A DNA stretch of 64,000 nucleotides, from contig JACEVL010000100.1 in assembly GCA_020284085.1 (NCBI GenBank), positions 1,560,209 to 1,624,208 on the forward strand. The letters run 5' to 3'. The notes beneath the pieces were generated by a model. That model was given only the letters and a program-made list of their open reading frames with translations. It was not told the origin of the DNA and ran no database searches. Positions 48,801-62,439 of this stretch are shown one piece after another. Numbering within the stretch: the stretch's first letter is position 1; each line of letters opens with the position of its first letter. The stretch comes from Aporrectodea caliginosa (Eukaryota > Annelida > Clitellata > Crassiclitellata > Lumbricidae). Both the position numbers and the translations under genes were made by a program.

Positions 48801-49784
48801 GGAAAAAATAAAACAAGATGGATTGAGAAGAGCATCAGGAAGATTGTGAAGTGAAGGAGAAATAAAAAAGGAGGAGCATGGGACACGGGAAGGAGGAGCA
48901 TGGGACACGGGAAGGAGGGTTAGAACGGAGGCACAGAAGGTGGAGAATGAGGACGAGTTGGAGTCGGGACATGGAGCGGATATGGATGAATGAATCAGCA
49001 GACTATATGACTTATCGATGATCTACGACTGAACCATCGTCGAACGGACACAGAATGCCGAGGCAGAGTTACGACCGTGTGTCGTAGATAACTCCGTAAA
49101 GGAGCAAATCAAGCGCTTCCGTCCGATAGACTGATAGAGCGGCTCAATTGCTCTTTTATGGAGTCATCTGTCAAACTGACGCAGTATATAACGTTATACG
49201 AAATTTATGCCGCATTCGTCGATTGCAGAAAGTCGTTTTCATGGGCGCTGGAAAAACATCCACCAAGTGCAACGTTAAGCTCAAAGGTTAGCAGCGCCAT
49301 CGACTGTTGCTCTTTGCCTATAAATATGTTGATGGCTGAGAGAAAAGTTAGCAAAACATGGGTTTCTGGGCTAAAATTAACGTGTGCTGATGTTTGTTAA
49401 AGTTATTGGCATGATGTGCCATATAATAATCTCAATATGTTTCCCACATGTTTTTAGAACTAAACTTTTAAAGATGACCTACAAAGCTGCATTTCTGAGG
49501 AAATCAATTTCGATAATAAATGTAGACTTATAACCACAGCTTCGAAGGCTATGCATACATTGCATAGGCTAGCTACGGCTGAAACTTTGTTGCTGTGTAA
49601 CGTAAAAAGATTTTTACGGACTACATAGTTTAATCTGTTACAATAAAGTCACGATTTTTGATGCAACAAGCGTCTGAAATGTGACTGAAGTATTACATGT
49701 CACATAGTCATCGAACATTGGAGACAACGCATTTACTATTCGATTTAATCGGCGTCCAAAAGGTGCTAATTCGTATAAACGAAT

Positions 49785-49935
<151 letters not shown>

Positions 49936-49939
49936 AATA

Positions 49940-51220
49940 TAGAGTTCGTCTTCTAACAAAGAAACGGATACTACATGTAAGTAAACTGTAAACCTGTCAA
50001 GTTGACAGGTTGGCAGTGTCAACTGTTCAAATTAGTCTTAACTTGACAATTTTTACTTAATTTTTCCGTGTTGGACCATGACCATCTGGATATTGAACAT
50101 CTAGAAGGCCATGGTTGGACACTGTGGCACCGCGGCTCCGTATGCGTGAGATCAGCAAATACCGGTTTTGGCTGTGGACATAATTTTTACGGCTTGCTGG
50201 GCGAATTTTTTAGAACAAATACGACTGGCGCTAATGAGACATTGACCCAGTTGCAGACCGTTAACGACTGGCGAAAGATCTTGGCGTTATACTATATAGG
50301 CCTAGTCTGCAAAAAGAGTGTGAAGCTCGTCGGTTATAACGCTTCTGAGAGACTCTTAAGTGGCGCATTATTATAACTGTCTTGTTACATTACATATATC
50401 ACTGCAGCCAGGTAAAAACAGACTGACCACATTGTGAAAAAAAGAGATCTGGAAACGTCTCCAGACGAAACTGTTTCTGTTATATTGTCATATGCAAAGT
50501 CTTCGTAACTGCCATCACCTTCATTACCGTTGTCGTCACAGAGTATTCCACGGAGACACCTTGGAGATCCTCAATGGTTTCCAGTCCAGAGTTGAGTCTT
50601 TTTACAGTACATGTGTCAAGCAGTCTAGACATGATCTCAGACTCTCATGACTGTGAAAACGGAATGCTTTAATCACACTTTCCAGGCGACCGCTACATTT
50701 TGCAGTTCCGAAACAGGTAATCAAAACACACGGAATGCAAATGGATGACAAGTCAAAATTTTGCGCCATGTGCTACATCCACTTTCCATTTTGTCTCTCC
50801 TTGCGTGCATACTGCGCATATTAACATATACAGTGCAGATATTCTACCAAATGCAGAGTCGCGAGATATATGCTAATTCACTGTAAAAGGTAGCATAAGT
50901 GAGTTGAATGTACGTAGTCGTAAAAACTCCTTTCGTTCACATCTGTCTAACGTAGGCACCAACGACCACAGATTGTATACACAGCGCAAAAGAAAGGTTA
51001 ATAGTTAAATAGCATATCTTTCATTTGTTAACATTAAACACTACAACAATGTTTTTGCTGCACGTCTACAACCACATCTACAACCACGACTTTGTAACAA
51101 CTCAGTAAATACCTTAATTTTTTACCAGTTCAAGTAGGGCCTACATGTACAGTTTAACAGTTTGAGAAAGTCTGCAGTTGATATACCTGATTGCCTTAGG
51201 CACTGCTACATGTATAAATA
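49940..51220. other. Intergenic, nothing recognised
   Basis: One plus-strand frame (50068-50376, 102 codons) has no domain or splice context that I can recognise. Confidence 0.45.
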
Positions 51221-51221
51221 T

Positions 51222-51700
51222 TAGGGCTGGTACTGATTTTTTTAAATTATCAGTTAATCTCCAAACATTTACTTAAATTAATCGATTAACTTCGATTAAT
51301 TTGGTATCTGTTACGTAAAGCGTGAAAAACTGTTAAAAATGTAGTCACTTAATCAGTTATTGCTCTCTTTCTACAAAAAAAACTTCGATCATACCACCTG
51401 CTGAAGGTGATATGTCAACGATGTATTTAACACCACGGTAAGCGAACAGGATTTTTTCAATTAAGACAGTTAATTTTGTCGTCATCTTCGACTTTTCCAG
51501 CAGCATTTACCCTAAATGCAAAATGATTGCTTAATTTCCACTCAAACGTTTCACGTAATTGTTCGCCATATTGTTTACTCCGGAAATGGGTCTCTCTATA
51601 CATCGTGAAACAAGTAAAAAATTAATCGAACAAGCCGGAATTAATCGATTAAAAGTTTCAACGATTAATCGATTAATTAATGTTAAAATCCGCAGCCCTA
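51222..51700. mobile_element. hAT MITE (TAGGGCTG family)
   Basis: Ends TAGGGCTG inverted; flanks ATAAATAT (51214-51221) and ATAAATAC (51701-51708) match 7 of 8. The body is rich in ATTAATCGATTAA, a self-complementary word repeated at both ends. Confidence 0.78.
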
Positions 51701-51894
51701 ATAAATACATAGATTACATGTGTGTGTGTTTCTATAAATATGTATTGTATTGTGTTGTATTTGATCATTTATAAAGCGCTTCTCACAGCATAAGCCTTTT
51801 AGAAGCGCTCCCAGTGCGAGGTATGCCTACTCCGAATGAAAGGAAGGTTTTCAGGTGAGAGAAAGAGTTAGAGATGCCGCCAGAGAGTAGAGTA

Positions 51895-52065
51895 GAGCGC
51901 AAAGAAGGAGGAAGTCCATTGCAAAGAGAGAAGGAGGAACTCCATTGCAAAGGGAGAAGGAGGAAGTCCATTCCATAGAGAGAAGGAGGAAGTCCATTCC
52001 ATAGAGAGAAGGAGGAAGTCCATTCCATAGAGAGAAGGAGGAAGTCCATTCCATAGAAAGAGACC
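51895..52065. repeat. 30-bp minisatellite
   Basis: About five units of GAGAAGGAGGAAGTCCATTC. Confidence 0.92.
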
Positions 52066-52199
52066 GAAAATACTGTGTATATTATATTTATCTACGGACA
52101 TGTTCTTAGCTCGGACGGTGTTGGTGAGCGAAGACCACCGTGGGAGATAATCCCATGCAGTCGGAGGTTTCCGTTTCAAAGGAACTTTCAAATCAGACT

Positions 52200-52435
52200 A
52201 ATAGATCGACGATCAGTATACACGCAGCAGCAGCAGCAGCAGCAGCAGGACCAGGAGCATCAACGGGGCAGATGCGGGAACGAAGAAGGCGTCGGATGCG
52301 ATGCGCATCGGTCGTCGGTTGCGGAGACAGGGCTTCGACCTCTCGTCGTCCTTTACATTCATCCATCTTGACATCTGCAGCATTTGCAGCAGCAGCAACA
52401 GCAGCAACTGAGGCAGCAGCAGCAGCAACGGAGAA
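52200..52435. repeat. CAG/GCA trinucleotide stretches
   Basis: Two interrupted runs (52225-52248 and 52378-52430) joined by unique DNA. Frames on both strands give poly-Ala or poly-Leu and are not supported as a gene. Confidence 0.75.
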
Positions 52436-52574
52436 TCCTTTTCTCCAGTTCGTTTCCGGGAAACTGATCAAGGACAACTATCGACCGCTGTATAATAGAG
52501 TGACACATTTCTGTGAATGTCTCTGCTTCTTCGTACACATGTATTTATACAGCTGAGTATGTGTAACAGTTACT

Positions 52575-52925
52575 GTATATGTACACGTGTGAGTGTACAT
52601 ACATGTAGGCCTATATGCTATGTATTTATGTATACATGAATGTGTGTATGTATATTTGTGTATGCATGCATGTATGTATGAATGCATGCATGTATGAATG
52701 TATGCGTGTATTTATACATGTATGTATGTATGCATGCATGCATGCATGTTTGTTTATGTGTGTATGTATGCACGTATGTATATATGTATAAGTGTATGCG
52801 CGTATCTATGTACGTATGTGTGTATGTATGCATGTATTTATGCATGTATGTATGTATGTATGTATGTGTGTATGCATGTATGTATGTATTCATGCATGTA
52901 TGTATGTATGTGTGCATGTATGTAT
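52575..52925. repeat. TGTA/CATG microsatellite
   Basis: TATGTATGCATGTATG-type repeats. Confidence 0.93.
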
Positions 52926-53830
52926 CTACTTTTGACGCCATTTAATATGGCGCGTTTCAAGTGCCTCCCAAAGGCGCTGCGCTAATGAATATCTGACTGA
53001 TCTAGGTAAGTGCTTTCCAAGACAGTTTGAAGGGCATACCGGTCAATAACGGTGTTATACGGACAGTGATGGAGTTCATACATTCGTCGGAACGCTAACT
53101 TACTTATAGACGATATTGTTCGGAGAGAGCATAACTCCACCTATCAGCGTCTAGCTCTTAGCAAGACCTCTCTTCTGTATGTGTGTTTGTCTCTCCTCGT
53201 GTTTCTCTATGACATTCTATGTGCATTCCTGTGTGCTTGTGATAGCGTTTAATTTCACGTGTTTGGATGCAAAGGTCATTCTCGATGTGTTGCCAATGTG
53301 TTGCCGTGGATACAAGCATGCAGTTCGAGATGTTAATGGAGACTGGCTTCCGAAATGTCTCATACATTTTTCTTTCGATGTACAAATGAATTATAAATGT
53401 TTTAGCGTGTTCTTCCTTCAACGCCTGGTCACTTTCATGTGTCGTCAAGTCCACTCGCATAATTAACACCCGAGCCGGTGTCATGCGTAATGAACTTTCT
53501 ATTTTCTATAGTCTATATCAGCTGACGCTATTATGTAAACGAACGTACACGTACTTATGAATACATAGATCTACATTTTTATCTAGATTATTACATAACA
53601 CCTTTCAAGAACGTCTCCAAAGGTGTTTTACACGGACGTTGTCGCGCACACACACACACACACACCAACAAAAAACAAACACTGTAGCGATATGATTCTT
53701 TCCCAAATGACTTGTGTAATAGTTAAATAATTTATTATAACGTCAGAAAAGGGCAGATTGAATAGATGGTACCATTAGGTATGATAGCACGGCACCCATA
53801 CAATAGAACGTCGGCTAGATATTTTAGGGG

Positions 53831-53905
53831 GCCCGATAGCGCATTGGATAACATCTGGCGTAGAGAGCGAGAGGTACCGAGTTCGAGTCCCGTAGGGCGG
53901 ATATG
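53831..53905 (+). repeat. tRNA-like SINE head
   Basis: GATAGCGCATTGGATAACATC (A-box region) and GAGTTCGAGTCCCG (B box) at tRNA spacing. The acceptor and T stems pair poorly, so a tRNA-derived repeat is more likely than a working tRNA. It is followed at once by a hAT element. Confidence 0.5.
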
Positions 53906-53943
53906 CTTTGTATACAGGCTGCTATTAGCGCCGTTGTATTGCA

Positions 53944-54754
53944 TAGGCCCCACAAAAATTTGCGCCAAAAATTTGAAAATTTTGCGCGGCAAAAACGCTA
54001 ATTTTGCGCGAATTTTGCGCACAGTAAAAATTGGTTATTATGTACATTATTTTTCCATGAATCAGCATGCCAAGTATTTAACAGTGTTGTTATTTAGTGT
54101 ATAGTTTTGGCTTACTAGAAATTAGACAAATAAGCAACAAATGCATTTATACAGTTATTACGACCACGATCAGAATAAATTCAAACGTTTGCAAACAATT
54201 TAAAATTCTGTGAAGTATACGCTCACTTAAATCTACGCTCATTACAAATACTTGTATGATCAATAACCAAGTTACACAACGTGCAGAATAGTTTCCCTCC
54301 ATCTTCGTGTGTAACGCCTACGAATTCATTCGCTCGATCACGAGCACTATGCGAAGATTCACGTACCCTGTTGCGCGACTGCTTCGGGAACACACCGTCT
54401 AACGAATTTTGTCGCAGCGAAGTTTTAGAATTTTTAATACTCTGAGTCTGTGCGCTACTAGCAGAAATATCTGCCTTCACTATTAATTCCTCTGTTACTT
54501 CAATAGTATCGTCCCATTCAGTGGTAGCCATGATTGTCGCCTCTTGTTGCTATGTTGAATTTACCATGCATCGCAATGGCTATTTTAGCCATTTAAAGCC
54601 CAATTGCGCATATTACGAATTACGAATAAAATCATTGATTTGATAATTATTGCGCGAAAATTGCGCACATTCCTAATTTTTGCGCCATTGCGTGATAGTT
54701 AGATTTTTGCGCGAAAATTGCGCGGCGCAGAATCGCGAATTTCTGGAGGGCCTA
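53944..54754 (-). mobile_element. hAT element (TAGGCCCC family)
   Basis: Ends TAGGCCCCACAAAAATTTGC and the complement of TAGGCCCTCCAGAAATTCGC; ATTGCA repeated directly outside both ends (6 bases; the expected 8 are not fully preserved). Subterminal words TTTTGCGCG occur on both sides. Contains a BED-type ORF. Confidence 0.75.
54223..54531 (-). CDS. N-terminal BED-finger part of a hAT transposase
   Basis: A 102-residue frame starting MATTEWDDTIEVTEELIV after a good start context and ending in a zinc-finger start GKLFCTLCNLVIDHT, as in the N-terminal BED-like finger of hAT transposases and the related protein CGGBP1. The finger's second half (His pair) is missing because the frame ends at a TGA soon after. 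No catalytic domain follows, so this is a remnant. Confidence 0.65.
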   Translation of the reverse strand: MATTEWDDTIEVTEELIVKADISASSAQTQSIKNSKTSLRQNSLDGVFPKQSRNRVRESSHSARDRANEFVGVTHEDGGKLFCTLCNLVIDHTSICNERRFK

Positions 54755-54851
54755 ATTGCAGGATGTCTGTTCTGTTAGTAGTTAAGATTTAAATTGCATA
54801 ACATGTAAATGTACAGAGCAGTGCGTTTGTCAGGCGTTTAATAAAGAAAAG

Positions 54852-54854
<3 letters not shown>

Positions 54855-54908
<54 letters not shown>
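54855..54908. repeat. ATT trinucleotide array
   Basis: Pure (ATT)n. Confidence 0.95.
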
Positions 54909-55472
54909 AAAAGGCAAGGAGACACACAATTATTTAAACTTGCATGCACCTTGACAACCGTTACGGCATTCACCATTGTAATACGAATAGGATAAAAAGA
55001 GCGGACTCGAATTCAAGGCAGACGTAACTCCGTCACTGATGTGGTAATGCCAGTCCCAAGCCTATATTATGACACATTGTTGTTAAACAACAATTAGCCT
55101 AAAGCAGACGTTGAATGAGATCATTAGACTGAAAAAAGGGCGCGAATAAAAAACCAGTGAAAACCAGAAAATGATTAGCTACATACAGATTTTTATTTTA
55201 AAGTTAACTCGTCGGACGATCAGAGTTTAACTCAGCCATTCGGTTATTTAAGGCTACATCGTGAAGCAGCGGGATCGTACTTTGGTGTAAAAGAATCGCC
55301 AGGATTCTTAAAAGTCGATCGAGTTTGGATGTTCACTTTCGACTGGCTCTGTGAACTTAATCTGTGGATGTCTGAAAGGTGGCTAACGGTAGTTTTATGA
55401 CTATTTCCGTAGACAGCGGATAGAACTTTCTAATTCAGAATTGGATTATTCGAGTTAAAGTTACTTGGAAAT

Positions 55473-56628
<1,156 letters not shown>

Positions 56629-56639
56629 TTGGAAATCCG

Positions 56640-57485
56640 TTGGGACATCTACGGAGCTTAAGGTCACCTTAGGACTTACTACGCTCGATGTAAAAAGTCG
56701 ATATTCCAAACAAAAATTCTGCAGAACTCACTCCACTGCATGTGAAATTTCAAGCTACCATAAAGAATTCCCTTTAACTTATTCTGCTGGTGCAAGAGTC
56801 ACTTCTTTACTACGATCTTCAAAAGCTAATTCAGAGATTGCTTCAATCATATCTTTAGTTCAAAAACTGTGGTCCTTTAGTCTTCCTATTGGTCAAGAAT
56901 GGACCGGTCTCGGTCTTGGTGTTAAATTACTGTTAATACTCCGATCTTGATCATAAGCTTTGGTCTTGGTCTTGGTGCTCAGCGTCTGGTCTTGGTCTTT
57001 TAATTTGATCTTACTTACAACACGGTGAATGTCTCTAGCCCGAGATATGACTGAAAAGCTGCTGAAGCGTTCAAAAGTCGTGTTATGAAAACGCTTTGCT
57101 TCGATTTCAAAATACTTTTGACACCATTTACCGAATGCATCTTATAGCCGAGCTTACGATCATTGATTAGCACAACTACCTCAGTTCCTTCTATTATGCA
57201 CTGGGCGTCGTATGTGTCTGTAACTCTGTATGGTTGCCGACGGAAGGTCTCTTAGCGTCGGTCAATGCAGGCATGTTGTGGTAGGCCTATGCTCATTTTT
57301 CAATCCTGGCTCTGTCTATTTGTGTGACTCCATTGAAAGCCGTGTATGGCAGGTCGTTAAATCATTTGCAACTGAATCTAATCCTAGACAGCGGCATTCA
57401 ATGGAACGCCAGCGCTACTTTTAACGATATTCAGATCAGCTGCCTTCCCTCCCGCCTCTTATAGTTGACCATTAATAGCCTGTTT
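56640..57485. other. Intergenic, GGTCTTGGT-rich piece
   Basis: Repeated GGTCTTGGTCTTGGT words at 56955-57000. No gene supported. Confidence 0.45.
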
Positions 57486-57489
57486 ACCT

Positions 57490-57610
57490 ATGTGTCTTTT
57501 TGTCTGTTTATCTGTCTGCCTGTCTGTCTGTCTGTTTATCTGTCTGTCTGTTTGTCTGTCTGTCTGCCTTTTTGTCTGTCTGTCTATCTGTCTGTCTGTC
57601 TGTGTACCTC
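57490..57610. repeat. CTGT microsatellite
   Basis: CTGTCTGTCTGT with interruptions. Confidence 0.93.
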
Positions 57611-57917
57611 TCCGTATGATTTCTCAATCGGTCTGTATGCTCGTATTCCTGTCTCTATCATCCGATCTGCCTGTCCGTGTCTTTGTCTGCCTGTCTCACT
57701 GTCTAGCTGTGTGTATCTATCTGCCTGCCGCCGTGTCTGTTTATCTATTTATCTGACCTCTCGTATTAGTCCTTATATCTGTGTGTATGTGTTTCTGCGT
57801 GTACGTTTGTCTAATTCCGTCTGCTCCGACAGTTTGCAGGCAGCCTTCCAGCTCCATGTTTTTCTCTGCAAAGCGTTCGTTTTGCCAGCATTGTCAACGA
57901 GGGATTAAAAATTCATG

Positions 57918-58078
57918 GCTGCTCCTCCTCCACTTCTTCCTCCTCCACTTCTTCCTCCTCCACTTCTTCCTCCTCCACTTCTTCCTCCTCCACTTCTTCC
58001 TCCTCCACTTCTTCCTCCTCCACTTCTTCCTCCTCCACTTCTTCCTCCTCCACTTCTTTCTCCTCCACTTCTTCTTCC
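57918..58078. repeat. 15-bp minisatellite
   Basis: About ten near-perfect units of CTCCTCCACTTCTTC. Repetitive frames on both strands are artefacts. Confidence 0.95.
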
Positions 58079-58519
58079 CTTCCCTCGTCTTTACTTCTTC
58101 TTCCTCCTTCTCCTCCTCCTCCTCCTCCTCGTCCTCGTCCTCCTCTCTTCCTCTTCCAGCTCCCTCTCCGTATGTGCTCTGAATTCGATCGAACGTTTTG
58201 CCCGAAACATTCTCCAGCCGTTGGTGACCAACACTCGCTTTGTTCGTACACGACAGAGTCTGGCTAAACACAGCTAGATTTTCTTTCAGTTAAAACAAGA
58301 ACAGAAGAAAGAATGAACGAGTCAATGAACCAGTCAACCAGTCAATTAATAAGTCAATCAATCAATCAATCTATTATGAAGCTGTTAGTGGCCAAGAAAA
58401 TGGTTTTTATGGTTCTGGTCACGGTATTAGCAGTTGTGGTGATGATGATGGTGCTAGCAAGAAACTCGTGTATGAGATACTGACAAGGTCCTATAATTGT
58501 AGAAAGACTCAGATTCATA

Positions 58520-58690
58520 CACATACAATCATACACGCACACGCACACACACACAACACACATTCACACACACAACACACACACACACACACATACACAC
58601 ACAACACACACAACACACGCATACACACACAACACACAAACATACACACACGCACACACACATACACACATACACACATAGCCTACGCAC
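58520..58690. repeat. CA microsatellite
   Basis: ACACACAAC-type repeat. Confidence 0.93.
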
Positions 58691-58974
58691 AAATACACTG
58701 ATGTTGACGGTTTCTTGTTCTCTAGGCCTAAGTAGCGTTTCAGTGGCGCTAACAGCTTCAGAAATCGTTAGTCAAATATCTGTGAAGTTAGAACGAATCA
58801 CAACAAGACCTAACGACAGCTGCATTCGATTTCAGAGGAACATCTTCCGATAGAGAAACGATAGACAGAAAGAAACAGACAGACAGAGAAAGAGAAAGAC
58901 AGACAGAGACAGACAGAGTCACAGATACAGAGAATGACAAAGAGACAAACAGACAGAGAAACAGAAAATGTGTG

Positions 58975-59090
58975 AATATATATATATATATATATATATA
59001 TTTATTCATTCATTACTAGAATTTGTATAGCGCCTCTTCAAGGGAACTACTCAGAGGCGCTCCCAAACCAAGCGCGGCCAAATAGAATCA
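58975..59090 (-). repeat. TA run and LINE 3'-end remnant
   Basis: TATATA (58977-59000), ATTCATTC, then TTGTATAGCGCCTCTTCAAG. Confidence 0.6.
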
Positions 59091-59107
59091 TTTTTAGTTT
59101 AGAGAGG

Positions 59108-59690
59108 AATGACTGTAAGTAAGTAAGTAAGTAAGTATATTCTTTAATATAACCAGCTGCCAAACAGCACTCTGGTGAACAAGCATGAGCAATATAAATT
59201 AACATAAACATCAAAACATCAAGCATCAAAATTTACACTGTTTCTAAGACCAGTAAGATTGCGAGACAGATCTAATTAGTATGCGAACAGCATTCTGACT
59301 ATAAATGTTTTCCTCATTCGGTTGTCAGCTTTTGGCAGCACCCGGTCATGGTGTCTGGGGCGTAGGCTGTAAACCGTTGGCTTCGCTGGGGGGAGCAACC
59401 CGTGGAGGACATGTTCTGGTGTTCCAAGAACAGCCGAAAACAGGCGGGTAGAAGGGGTTCTAGGAAGGGAGCGGAGTGTCAGAGGGAGGCCATTCCAGGT
59501 CGAGGGGCCAATCACAGAGAATGCACGGCTCTGCCTGTTGGAGGTACGAGCAAAAGGGACAGAGAGAAGACCCTGTTCAGCTGAACGGAGGGAGCGCGAG
59601 CCTCGAACACTTAGGGTGGGGCTACAAAGCTCAATAAGGTATGCAGGAGCGAGACCCAGCAGGCAGCGCCAAACTAATATATATACTGTA
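59108..59690 (-). mobile_element. CR1/L2-like LINE, 3' fragment with TTAC tail
   Basis: Minus strand VWRCLLGLAPAYLIELC, SRSLRSAEQGLLSVPFART and AFSVIGPSTWNGLPLTLRSL are typical for the ORF end. The 3' UTR closes with (TTAC)n at 59110-59138. A second sequence with LRPRHHDRVLPKADNRMRK follows in frame and may be from another LINE end. Confidence 0.82.
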
Positions 59691-59777
59691 TATATGTATC
59701 ATATACATATGATATATATATATATATATATCTGGATCTAGACGTTTGATATTGGAAATATAGCCTACATAGATATA

Positions 59778-60948
59778 CAGGGTGGGCCAAAAAAAGGAAC
59801 CCCTACGGTTTTTTGCTAATATTTCGGCCAAAAGTAAGAATTTTTAAATCAAGTTTCACATATTTAAAGGAAATTCATATTTACGTACACTGGCCAAATT
59901 TCACGAAAACATTTCAAACAGAACAAAAGTTATATCACTTTTAGTGAGTCCACTCACTGATTTTTGATGGTTCAAAAATGTAACGCAACCAAAAGCAACA
60001 ATAACCGGTTTTACTAAGTCACTTCTCAAATAATTGTTATCAAACAAACTTGATTATTGTTTCACAACTTGAGTTCAATGTGTCCACCACCAGTATCCAT
60101 ACATGTTCTGAGTCTTTTTGTAAAGCTTTGATGTCTTTGTTGATGGGTTCCAGAGGTAAATCTTCCCACATAAACTTCAATGCGACCATATCAACTTCCA
60201 TATCAACTTCAATGTGACCTTCAATTCTTTTAGCGTTTTTGGCTTTGATCACAGATTGTGGTATTTCTCCAGCATAGCTTCCTATACTTGATAATCCATT
60301 TGTTGGAGTGCGGACACATTTCGGCCTTCCACTGCTCCTACGACTTTCCAGAGCCGACTTCCCTTTCATTAACGCGGCGGCATATTTTTAACGGTACTCG
60401 GCTTCAACTGTTTATCAGGGCAAGCGGCAATTAGAGCTTTAGCTCAAAGACCCTGCTCATGAAGTGTCTGCATGGCATTTTGTCTGTCATTGACACTGTC
60501 CATTTTGATTTTTTAGAAATTTCAATTTAATTGTTTTAATTACAAAATTATTAATCTAAAAATTCATTATTTACCAAGTTCTTGCTAAATGACGTCACAG
60601 TAACTTGCAGCTACGCTGGTAGGCCTACCCCGTTTCTTTCTAAATAATAGTAATAATTATCTGGCAATATCAAGTTTGTTTGATAACAATCATTTGAGAT
60701 GCGACTTAATAAAATCGTTTTTTGATAATTTTTTATGCGTTGCATGTTTTGGGACCATCAAAAAACAGTGGGTGGACTCACTTAAAGTGATATAACTTTT
60801 GTTCTGTTTGATATGTTTTCGTGAAATTTGGCCAGTGTACGTAAATATGAATTTCCTTTAAGCCTGTGGAACTTCATTTAAAAATTCTTACTTTTGGCTG
60901 AAATATTAGCAAAAAACCGTAGGGGTTTCCTTTTTTTGGCCCACCCTG
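59778..60948 (-). mobile_element. Internally deleted Tc1/mariner-like element
   Basis: Ends CAGGGTGGGCCAAAAAAAGG, about 280 bases of inverted repeat, TA at 59776-59777 and 60949-60950. The interior holds only the two extremes of a transposase. Confidence 0.9.
60060..60505 (-). pseudogene. Mariner-like transposase: N-terminal helix-turn-helix joined to C-terminus
   Basis: Starts MDSVNDRQNAMQTLHEQG (60505), one TGA, ALIAACPDKQLKPSTVKNM, a frame change, SSGRPKCVRTPTN (linker before the DDE core), then directly MWEDLPLEPINK and, in another frame, RLRTCMDTGGGHIELKL with its stop. The DDE catalytic core is deleted. Confidence 0.8.
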
Positions 60949-61439
60949 TACATAGGCTATAGACAGTCTTTAAACACGCCATGTGTATAGGCGTGTTTCA
61001 TTTACACCTATTGCCATTGAGTTTGCTTCATCGCCGCCGATCTTCAGTGCATGCTTTACGAAGGCGATCATTGAATGATTGGATCGTTGAATGGCTGAAT
61101 AATTTGATCATTGAATCACTGAATCCAAACACAAAACCGAAAACTGAAAAGCGTCCATAAAGAATACAATGGGCCATTAAAGAGTTACAGCCAGAATCTT
61201 TTATGTGTTGTGCGTTTATTGCTCGCCCTGCGATCCACCGCTTCCTTTTCCCAGAAACGGAGATAGGTCAGAAAGAGAGAAACAGTGGGGAAGGGAGAGA
61301 CTAAAAGAGATACAGAGGGAGAGGGTGATACTAAGACACAGAGAGAGGGGGGAGGGAGAGATTGAAAGAAAGAAAGAAAGAAGGAGAGAAAGAAAGAGAT
61401 AAAGAAAGAGAGGGCATGAAGGGAGAGGAGACACTACGA

Positions 61440-61625
61440 TGTATTTATGTATGTATGTATGTATGTATGTATGTATGTATGTATGTATGTATGTATGTAT
61501 GTATGTATGTATGTATGTATGTATGTATGTATGTATGTATGTATGTATGTATGTATGTATGTATGTATATATGTATGTATGTATATATGTATGTATGTAT
61601 TTATGTATGTATGTATGTATGTAGA
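61440..61625. repeat. TGTA microsatellite
   Basis: About 45 units of TATG. Confidence 0.97.
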
Positions 61626-61713
61626 TAGAAATGGAAAGATGGAGAAGATAAAGGGGGAGAGGAAGAGACTGGTTAATAGAGCAACAGAGATTGGGGAGAT
61701 AGAGGGACAGTCA

Positions 61714-61716
<3 letters not shown>

Positions 61717-61770
<54 letters not shown>
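61717..61770. repeat. AG microsatellite
   Basis: Pure (AG)n, about 170 bases from the synaptotagmin exon. Confidence 0.95.
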
Positions 61771-61773
<3 letters not shown>

Positions 61774-61938
61774 AACACATGGAAAGATGGACAGAGGAAC
61801 AGACAGAGATGAAAGGTCATATCTGGAGGGAGAGAGGGAAAGAGTCAATTGTTCTTTCGTGAACAATGACCACCTGACTCCATAACCACCTGACTCAATG
61901 TCCACTATAACTGCTTCAATGAATGACCGCCAACTGAC

Positions 61939-62404
61939 CTTCAAAGGCGAAGACTTCGTTCCATCGTGGATTTAGGTTGCGTCGTTTGATGTTCGTCAGC
62001 AGCTTGTGCTTCTTATCTGGCAGAAGAAGAACCTTGACGTAGGGATCACTCGTTCCAGTGAAGTCCTTGGCCGCCAACTCAACGGCCCTAATGATCTTCA
62101 ACGTCAGAGTCATCTCCTGGAAATTATATCCGATACTGAACTGGATTCTTCCGAGATTCTCCCGGCCCCCGTTGCTTTCCCCGGTTGCGGCCCCTGCGGC
62201 CCCGGCCGACCCCCCGAGTTCCTCCGCGGAGAACGTCGTGTGGCAATCGGCGGCGCCGGAGTCCGTGTCCTGGTGGTTGTGGAAGAGACTGGACGGAAGT
62301 CCACCGGCGCTCGCTGTGTCTTGGTCCGTTGAACCGCTCGTCTGACCGCCGCCGCGGTGGAAGGGAGAGTTCGTTGTCGGGGTTGCCGCTCCGTTGTTCG
62401 TCCC
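61939..62404 (-). CDS. SYT7-like: Synaptotagmin-7-like, internal exon: linker and first half of C2A
   Basis: A 466-base exon with acceptor tttctccAG at 62405-62406 (phase 0) and donor GTCAGT at 61937-61938 (phase 1, after FEG). It codes for about 96 residues of Gly/Ala/Ser/Thr-rich linker, then [55 protein letters not shown] and [14 protein letters not shown]. The match to synaptotagmin-7 C2A is close. The first calcium-loop aspartates (KDF..TSD) are present. Synaptotagmin-7 is a calcium sensor for membrane fusion. The exon is GC-rich, unlike its surroundings. The partner exons (transmembrane, rest of C2A, C2B) were not found in the window. Confidence 0.9.
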
Positions 62405-62439
62405 CTGGAGAAAGGGAAAAAGTAAGGCTTGTATGCATT

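Noticed and set aside
52140..52556. Poly-Ala-containing frame
   Set aside because: Depends on CAG runs; no conserved domain.
53831..53905. tRNA gene
   Set aside because: Internal boxes are good but acceptor and T stems do not pair; treated as a SINE head.
57894..58277. Repetitive Arg/Lys/Trp or Pro/Leu frames
   Set aside because: 15-bp minisatellite read in different frames.
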